NCBI RefSeq assembly: GCF_014279815.1
Contig: NZ_CP047941.1
Location: 434,001 to 498,000 of the forward strand
Reading direction: 5' to 3'
Source of the DNA: Synechococcus sp. NOUM97013
GTDB lineage: Bacteria > Cyanobacteriota > Cyanobacteriia > PCC-6307 > Cyanobiaceae
DNA: 64,000 nucleotides
Shown: piece after piece, positions 57,860 through 64,000 of the stretch
Position numbering within the stretch: the stretch's first letter is position 1
Layout: each line of letters begins with the position of its first letter
Notes under the pieces: model-generated
What the model saw: the letters and a program-made list of their open reading frames with translations, nothing else
Told to the model about the DNA's origin: nothing
Databases searched by the model: none
Position numbers and translations under genes: made by a program

Positions 57860-58071
57860 CAGGCGCTGTGTTGGCGGATCTGTTCTTCCAGCTGTTCCAC
57901 CACAACAGTCAGGCGCTGCAGTTCGGGATGTTCCGCAATCGTCGCGTCGATGCGTTTCTGGGGCAGCTTGAGCTTCTGGCCCATGGCGATCACGTCATCG
58001 CGGAGGCGGTCTCGATAAGCAGAAAGCTCTTTCAGTGTGTCCTGCAGTTCTGTAATGGACGGCTCGGTCAT
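57859..58071 (-). CDS. Small coiled-coil protein of the phycobilisome region
   Basis: 70 aa. Mostly two helices with heptad-like spacing: ITELQDTLKELSAYRDRLRD and ELQRLTVVVEQLEEQIRQHS, joined by a KLKLPQKRIDATI turn. No cysteine, membrane segment or signal. Small conserved proteins of unknown function are known from this region in marine Synechococcus. It is the first gene of the cpeS-pebA-pebB operon and overlaps cpeS by one base. Confidence 0.75.
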   Translation of the reverse strand: MTEPSITELQDTLKELSAYRDRLRDDVIAMGQKLKLPQKRIDATIAEHPELQRLTVVVEQLEEQIRQHSA

Positions 58072-59539
<1,468 letters not shown>

Positions 59540-59573
59540 GTCCTCGATTACGTTCACTCGATTGTCAAGAAAG

Positions 59574-59597
59574 GAGGCCGCAAGGCCTCTTTTTTTG
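59574..59597 (+). terminator. Rho-independent terminator after cpeA
   Basis: Stem GAGGCC (59574-59579) and GGCCTC (59584-59589) with a GCAA tetraloop, followed by eight T residues. It ends the cpeBA message before cpeZ. Confidence 0.9.
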
Positions 59598-59693
59598 TCT
59601 GATTTTTAGTGCCCTTATAGTTCATTGTCTCCCTTAGATTGGAGTGCAAATTCGGAACTCATTGAAGGGTTCAAATTCTTTTCTGATACGACC

Positions 59694-60308
59694 ATGCCTG
59701 CAGTGAATGATGAGCGTCCCGATCTCGACGCTTTGTTTGCCGATCTGGCTCATCCCAATCCCCATCTGCAGACCCAGGCCTATCTCGCGATGGTCGACCA
59801 CTGGCCCGAGGAGTCGATGCCGCGACTGATTGATCTTCTGGATCAGCCGGATGTGTCGCTTAGGCGTGCGGCTGTTCGTGGTCTTGGCGCTTTCGGTCGC
59901 ACGGCCTTGCAGCCTTTGGCTGCTTTGTTTCAGCAGAGTGACGATGGAACCGTCCGTGCCAGTTGCGTGAAGGCGTACGCGCAGATTGCTTCCAATTATC
60001 CCGGTGAGCCTTTTTCCAGCGAAGCGATGGCAGTGTTGGATCAGGCCCTGTCGGATGCGTCTCCCGTCGTTTCCCAGTCAGCGGTGATGGCTCTGGGCCA
60101 AGTCGGCATCCAGGCGTTGCCAACACTGATCCGGGTCTGCAAAGGCGACAACATTGCCCATGTGCAGTCGGCTGCGATGGCCCTTGCCGAGATCCCCGAT
60201 CCCAGGGCTGAGGCCTGTCTTCGCGAGGTGCTCAGCGATCCCGACACGGACCCTCTTTGTCGTCAGATGGTTGAAGCGTCCTTGGGGCGCCTGGAGAGTG
60301 CGCGCTAA
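59694..60308 (+). CDS. cpeZ: CpeZ-type HEAT-repeat phycoerythrin maturation protein
   Basis: 204 aa from the ATG at 59694 (MPAVNDERPDLDALFADLAH). HEAT repeats run throughout (VSLRRAAVRGLGAFGRTALQ, PVVSQSAVMALGQVGIQALP). CpeZ acts with lyases in phycoerythrin maturation, in part as a chaperone-like factor. Size, repeats and position directly after cpeBA support CpeZ. A longer in-frame start at 59625 would fall only 28 bases after the terminator and is not needed. Confidence 0.85.
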   Translation: MPAVNDERPDLDALFADLAHPNPHLQTQAYLAMVDHWPEESMPRLIDLLDQPDVSLRRAAVRGLGAFGRTALQPLAALFQQSDDGTVRASCVKAYAQIASNYPGEPFSSEAMAVLDQALSDASPVVSQSAVMALGQVGIQALPTLIRVCKGDNIAHVQSAAMALAEIPDPRAEACLREVLSDPDTDPLCRQMVEASLGRLESAR

Positions 60309-60315
60309 TCAACAT

Positions 60316-60350
60316 AAAAAAACGGGGTCGGGCCCCTCAGCCCTTCCCCG
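60316..60350 (-). terminator. Terminator downstream of the CpeF/MpeV-family gene
   Basis: Read on the minus strand, an outer stem CGGGG/CCCCG (60346-60350 with 60323-60327) encloses an inner GGG/CCC pairing, and is followed by seven T residues (complement of 60316-60322). Confidence 0.7.
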
Positions 60351-60421
60351 CATCTGCGCATGCAGTGCTCGACGCGAACACTACCCATGAAACATAAGTT
60401 AAAGACCTCCGACTCTGACGA

Positions 60422-61318
60422 TCAGCGCTCCTGACCAAGCTGGTTGATGGCTAGCCGGAAGATGGGAATGAGGCTGGCGTCCTGCTCGCTGCTCATGCAC
60501 GACTCGAGCTCAGGAATGGCTGATGGATCGTCGAGCTTCATCAATGCGAGCGCTGCATTTTTGCGGACCAATGGCGATGAATCTTGAAGGTTTGGGATCA
60601 GCAGAGGCATAGCCCAACCGCTGTCGTTGAGTTTGCCCATCAGGGTTGTGGCTTCAGAACGCACCTCTTCATCGGGATCCTTCAAGGCACCTAGCAGCAA
60701 CTGCCTGGCCTCCTCGTCCCCCTGGTTTTGGATTTGATCGCCAAGGGCTGCGATCGCTGCCGTTCGAATCAACGCATTCTCCGATTTCGCTGCATCGCGA
60801 AGTGCCTGGGGGGCACGAGCTCCGACAAACGCCAGTCCCCAACTGGCCAATCCCGTTTGCATGGGTGTGTTGTTGGGGTCAACGATGATGTTCAGCAGAC
60901 CGTCCACGGCATCGGCACCGATCACGGCCATCGCACCAACGGCTGATCCCTGAACCACGGGGTCGTCGTCATTGAGCAGGGCTTTCAGCAGGTGTGGTAG
61001 CGCTTGCTTATCGGAAATCAGGGTGAGGGTCTTGGCCGCGGCACGACGCACGGTGACGTTGTCGTGATCACACATGGCCTGACACAAGGCAGGTACCGCA
61101 GCACTGCCCACCGTGCCGAGGCTTTCTGCAAAGGTGAGCCGGAGCAGTCCTCGCTTGTCGCCGAGTCCGGCCACCATCCGCTCGATCGCCTGGGTGTCTC
61201 CCGCCAGACGTTGACCTTGACGCAACTGCTGCTTGAGCTCCTCGGCAAGTTGCGCAGCTTCGTCTTCACTCAGCGTGACGGGTTCAGCACTGGTCAGCGA
61301 TGAGGGTGCGTTGGTCAA
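60422..61318 (-). CDS. CpeF/MpeU/MpeV-family bilin lyase (or lyase-isomerase)
   Basis: 298 aa, the length of the CpeF/MpeU/MpeV group. An N-terminal helical part is followed by HEAT repeats (NVTVRRAAAKTLTLISDKQA, PVVQGSAVGAMAVIGADAVD). Members attach the doubly linked bilin to beta-phycoerythrin Cys50/61, some isomerising PEB to PUB. Residue 141, reported to separate lyase from isomerase behaviour in MpeV, is Leu here by my count. Which subfamily it belongs to cannot be fixed without a tree. It is convergent with cpeZ and ended by its own terminator. Confidence 0.82.
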   Translation of the reverse strand: MTNAPSSLTSAEPVTLSEDEAAQLAEELKQQLRQGQRLAGDTQAIERMVAGLGDKRGLLRLTFAESLGTVGSAAVPALCQAMCDHDNVTVRRAAAKTLTLISDKQALPHLLKALLNDDDPVVQGSAVGAMAVIGADAVDGLLNIIVDPNNTPMQTGLASWGLAFVGARAPQALRDAAKSENALIRTAAIAALGDQIQNQGDEEARQLLLGALKDPDEEVRSEATTLMGKLNDSGWAMPLLIPNLQDSSPLVRKNAALALMKLDDPSAIPELESCMSSEQDASLIPIFRLAINQLGQER

Positions 61319-61390
61319 GAGTTGAGCTGAAGCGGTGATTCAGTATCCGATGCTGTGGCGGCTAAGGTCACACCAATGTTCTGAATCGTT

Positions 61391-61825
61391 GTGACCACCT
61401 TCGTTCTTTCCCACAATCTGCAGGTGAACGATTCGGCTGTTCCTGCCTTGGTTTTTGATGCTTTGGCTGCTGGTTTGCAACAGCATTGCCCTTCTGTCAC
61501 CGCGGCTGAAGCGCTCAGTCACCCACATTGGAAAGTGAAACTTGAGTCGACGGCTTCTCCTGAGGCTCTGGCGCGTGAGCTCGTCCAGGGCTGGCGTCGG
61601 GTGCGTATGGACCTGAGTCACGGCCAGGCTCATGCCGTCATGGCTCTCGGAGGTCGCAAAGATTCGGAAGGGAACCCTGGAGCGCCCCTGCAACAGGGTG
61701 GTTGGGGCGTTGATGTGGTGGAAACAGTGGACCCGAAGGGTTTTCTGGCTGCGATCAACTGGACCGGCCTAACGGCCGGTCGCCCTGCGGATGGGGTCTT
61801 TGAAGTGGTTGACCCCGCGGCCTGA
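61391..61825 (+). CDS. DUF2656-like protein of the phycobilisome region
   Basis: 144 aa. The start reads MTTFVLSHNLQVNDSAVPAL; further conserved-looking parts are HPHWKVKLE, VMALGGRKD and GGWGVDVVETVDPKGFLAAI. This pattern resembles the cyanobacterial DUF2656 family, often found among phycobilisome genes; the assignment is from memory. No HEAT repeats, cysteines suitable for bilin, or membrane segment. It lies between two bilin-lyase genes, so a role in phycobiliprotein maturation or regulation is an inference. Confidence 0.7.
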   Translation: MTTFVLSHNLQVNDSAVPALVFDALAAGLQQHCPSVTAAEALSHPHWKVKLESTASPEALARELVQGWRRVRMDLSHGQAHAVMALGGRKDSEGNPGAPLQQGGWGVDVVETVDPKGFLAAINWTGLTAGRPADGVFEVVDPAA

Positions 61826-61827
61826 GT

Positions 61828-62115
61828 TCAACCGCGGCGGCGTTTGGAATTCCGGCGCCCTGCTTTCTTGGACGTCGACGCTGCTGTGGCGGTCTTGGGA
61901 GCCACTGACTTGACGACGGGGTCTGGGCTTGGTGCCTGATCCTGATGTGCAACGTCGGATCCCACTCCGTGAATGCTCAATCCACGGCTGTGCATCGATT
62001 GAACACTGCGGCTCAGATGTTGAAAGGGAATTTTCAGGCTCCGTGCGGTCCATGGGCGGGAGCCCGGCACGATGCCTGCATGCACGGTGATGGACTGTTC
62101 AAGCGTTGGGCCCAT
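61828..62115 (-). CDS. Small CpcD-like domain protein with basic C-terminal tail
   Basis: 95 aa. Residues 8-52 resemble the CpcD fold of rod-capping linkers: the segment ARSLKIPFQHLSRSVQSMHS followed by RGLSIHGV fits the CpcD pattern P-[YF]-x2-[LM]-x4-Q-x-[IM]-x3-G-x2-I. From residue 70 on it becomes Ala/Lys/Arg-rich and ends in KKAGRRNSKRRRG. Rod-capping or assembly function is inferred. It ends three bases from the convergent DUF2656-like gene. There is no clear Shine-Dalgarno, so it needs confirmation. Confidence 0.55.
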   Translation of the reverse strand: MGPTLEQSITVHAGIVPGSRPWTARSLKIPFQHLSRSVQSMHSRGLSIHGVGSDVAHQDQAPSPDPVVKSVAPKTATAASTSKKAGRRNSKRRRG

Positions 62116-62257
62116 GGCTATTGCGCAATCGATTCCTTGGAAGATTGACGCAGAACCCCTGTTGCGCCAAATCTTCTCAATCTTCCGTATCAGCAGGTGA
62201 TTTCGCTTCGCCAGGGCAGGAGCTCCTGCAGAATTAACACCATCAAAGACCGCTCAG

Positions 62258-63550
62258 ATGGCCGGAGCACTCGACAATATTCATCCTGGTCTGTCGCAAC
62301 AGGAAGCCATCCGCTTGTTGATGGCTCCTTTGGAGACTCTGGAGTCGCAAAGCGACCCCTATATGGCAGCCGCACATCTCATCAATTTTCCTGGTGAAGC
62401 AACAGAACAAGCGCTGCTTCGGTTAGTCGCTGATGCCGAACAAGCGCAACCTCGCCGTTTGGCGCGTCGCAAAGCTGTTGAAGTTTTGGCGCGGCTGGGT
62501 TGCCGTGATGCCATCCCTGCGATCGGACGTTGTTTGCAAAGTGATGACCCCTATCTGGTTGAAAATGCTGCCTTCGCGCTCAAGGAGTTGCGCTGCCAAG
62601 ACGCGGAGATCCATGCAACATTGGTCTTCTTAGTGGATCAACCGTCTCAGAATCAGCGGGTGTTGATTCAGAGCCTGGCCGCTCTTGGAGTGGATCAAGC
62701 CCTCCCATCCATTCAGAAACTTCAGGAGGCTGATTCGCCAGGTGTGCGTGGTGCGGCCATCAGTGCCATGGCTCAACTGGGCGGTAGCCGGGAGTCATTG
62801 CAACAACTGGAGGACTCCATGGTGTTGCCGAACCAGATGGATCGGCAATCTGCCATCCAGGATGCCATTGATGCAGATGCAGTGGAATTGCTTCCGCAGA
62901 TTCTGCAAGCCCCGGTGTCGCCAGTCTTTCGGATGCGAGCCGTTAAGGCGCTCTGGCCTCAGGATGTTGCTCAACTGGACAATTTGAATTTGCTATCTGT
63001 TCTTGATGCACTTGCACATGATCATCCTGAGTCTCTCCAGTTGGTGCATGCTTACGATCAAGCTCCGACCGACGAATTCTTGATCCAGGAGTTTTTCGGC
63101 ACTGATTTCAGTCGTTGTTATTTAGCTTTGCAGACACTCCGGGATCGATCTGCCGAGGATCTTTGGCCTCTTCTGCATCGGCGTTGGAATGAAGAAGCGC
63201 ACAATGATTACGGTGCCCATTACTTTTTCATTCGGCTATTCGCTTCGTTGGCTGATGCCTGGTCTCAAGATGCACGAGCCATCATCCAGAACATCCTTGA
63301 AGACGCGATCAAAACTCCAAGGCCGCAATTTATGAAATCCAAACCTGCTGCAGTGTTGGCATTGTCGCGGCTTGGCCTCATACATTCTGAAGCACACTTC
63401 GAATCTCTACTGGATCCATCGCTCACTCCCTTCTGGGAATGTCGCTATGCAGCCGTGATGGTGGCACCTAAAACGTGTCTGCAGGGTTCGCTCAGCGACC
63501 CATCGTCCTTTGTGGCGGCCCGTGCCAGTGAAGCTGTAAAGGCGTTGTGA
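62258..63550 (+). CDS. mpeY: CpeY/MpeY-family phycoerythrin alpha-subunit bilin lyase
   Basis: 430 aa, E/F-type lyase with HEAT repeats (DPYLVENAAFALKELRCQDA, SPGVRGAAISAMAQLGGSRE) and the C-terminal FWECRYAAVMVAP-type segment seen in CpeY, MpeY and MpeZ. These enzymes attach a bilin to Cys82/83 of alpha-phycoerythrin; MpeQ and MpeZ also isomerise PEB to PUB. Its position beside mpeA points to MpeY (or its allele MpeQ); CpeY is the main alternative, since no other CpeY candidate is seen near cpeZ. Confidence 0.78.
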   Translation: MAGALDNIHPGLSQQEAIRLLMAPLETLESQSDPYMAAAHLINFPGEATEQALLRLVADAEQAQPRRLARRKAVEVLARLGCRDAIPAIGRCLQSDDPYLVENAAFALKELRCQDAEIHATLVFLVDQPSQNQRVLIQSLAALGVDQALPSIQKLQEADSPGVRGAAISAMAQLGGSRESLQQLEDSMVLPNQMDRQSAIQDAIDADAVELLPQILQAPVSPVFRMRAVKALWPQDVAQLDNLNLLSVLDALAHDHPESLQLVHAYDQAPTDEFLIQEFFGTDFSRCYLALQTLRDRSAEDLWPLLHRRWNEEAHNDYGAHYFFIRLFASLADAWSQDARAIIQNILEDAIKTPRPQFMKSKPAAVLALSRLGLIHSEAHFESLLDPSLTPFWECRYAAVMVAPKTCLQGSLSDPSSFVAARASEAVKAL

Positions 63551-63582
63551 GGCGAAGCGGTGTTCAACCGTTTGATTGATCC

Positions 63583-63609
63583 AAAAAAAAGGGCGGTGAA
63601 ACCGCCCTT
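63583..63609 (-). terminator. Rho-independent terminator after mpeA
   Basis: Stem AAGGGCGGT (63589-63597) and ACCGCCCTT (63601-63609), 9 bp with a three-base loop. On the minus strand it is followed by a run of eight T residues (complement of 63583-63590). It ends the mpeA message and may block antisense reading into mpeY. Confidence 0.9.
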
Positions 63610-63646
63610 GGATCTGATGAATCGGATCGATTCGCTCGGCTGACAA

Positions 63647-64000
63647 TCAGGCGAGGGAGTTGATCACGTAGTCCAGAGCAGCGTTGTACTCGGTCAGAGC
63701 CTGGGGGCTCAGGTCGCGGGGGGCGCAACCGTCGTTACGCATCTGGGTGAAACCAGCAACGTAGGTGCCGGGGTCGATGCTGAGGGCCTTGTAGACCTCA
63801 CGCTGACCGTTGATGGCCAGTTCGTCCAGAGGGCCGGTGCCGCCGACAACCAGGGAGTAGTTGATCAGACGCAGGTAGTGCACGAAGTCGCGCTTGCACT
63901 TTTCCTTGCCTTCGGTGGCGCACTGGCGGGGCTGACGGCCGGTGGCACCGTTGGGGTACTGGGTGTAAACAGCGTCGACAGCGCGCTGGGCGATGGCGTC
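63647..64000 (-). CDS. mpeA: C-phycoerythrin class II alpha subunit (C-terminal part, cut by window edge)
   Basis: The last 117 residues are visible; about 48 lie beyond the window. Reading from the edge it contains [20 protein letters not shown], which holds the class II-specific extra bilin Cys75 as well as Cys83, then NDGCAPRD with Cys140. Three bilin cysteines identify PE-II alpha, the rod-distal antenna of open-ocean Synechococcus. mpeB should lie just upstream (to the right). A strong terminator follows the gene. Confidence 0.96.
   Translation of the reverse strand, partial: DAIAQRAVDAVYTQYPNGATGRQPRQCATEGKEKCKRDFVHYLRLINYSLVVGGTGPLDELAINGQREVYKALSIDPGTYVAGFTQMRNDGCAPRDLSPQALTEYNAALDYVINSLA

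Overview
The window is GC-rich cyanobacterial DNA with very tight gene spacing. Several features point to a marine Synechococcus of the phycoerythrin-II-containing kind (subcluster 5.1-like): PSI gene psaD, NDH-1 gene ndhN, the clock-associated gene ldpA, a phycobilisome gene region with phycocyanin, phycoerythrin I (cpeBA) and phycoerythrin II (mpeA), and a cyanobacterial-style S10/spc/alpha ribosomal cluster that starts at rplC without rpsJ. The phycocyanin lyase genes cpcE and cpcF are separate rather than fused as rpcG. With PE-II present, that suggests a lower-PUB pigment type of the WH7803 kind; this is an inference, not an identification. I see no insertion sequence, prophage or CRISPR array.

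Layout. (1) 1-12450, minus strand: one long ribosomal/secretion/transcription operon running rplC-D-W-B, rpsS, rplV, rpsC, rplP, rpmC, rpsQ, rplN-X-E, rpsH, rplF-R, rpsE, rplO, secY, adk, rpmJ, rpsM, rpsK, rpoA (cut by the window edge). A long hairpin lies between rplO and secY. (2) 12.8-18.4 kb, plus strand: ndhN-ldpA, a SpoIIIAA/R3H ATPase, tRNA-Gln, a HAD phosphatase, and recA behind a LexA box. (3) 18.4-30.5 kb: mixed housekeeping genes, including a helicase relative that has lost its motor motifs, tyrA, a carotenoid desaturase, fructosamine kinase, a CAAD thylakoid protein, a JAMM peptidase next to a MoeZ-like E1-rhodanese protein, a tandem-duplicated CobO, larE, speD, recF and tRNA-Arg. 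(4) 30.5-52 kb: the coupled operon trpE-gshA-ppc, psaD, an mrp-rodA-histidine kinase operon, hemF, a CCB-type cytochrome b6f assembly factor, a Pex-like regulator, ribonuclease D, an LpxB-like glycosyltransferase against tRNA-Cys, an aldo/keto reductase, purM, rlpA and a fused panC-cmk. (5) 52-64 kb: the phycobilisome region.

Phycobilisome region. On the minus strand a 70-aa coiled-coil protein, cpeS, pebA and pebB form one tightly coupled operon making and attaching phycoerythrobilin. Downstream lie cpcBA (probably R-phycocyanin, rpcBA), a terminator, then cpcT, cpcE, cpcF and a low-molecular-weight tyrosine phosphatase (ptpA). On the plus strand are cpeBA, cpeZ, a DUF2656-like protein and a CpeY/MpeY-family lyase. 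A CpeF/MpeU/MpeV-family lyase and a short CpcD-like protein with a very basic tail lie on the minus strand between them. mpeA runs off the right edge. Pigment synthesis, apoproteins, chaperone-like factors and lyases for PC, PE-I and PE-II are therefore clustered together.

The least explained items are the CpcD-like mini-protein, the DUF2656-like protein, the coiled-coil protein coupled to cpeS, the degenerate helicase and kinase, the tandem CobO, and three genes (recF, panC-cmk, the LpxB-like gene) that have no ATG/GTG/TTG where their first conserved strand begins.
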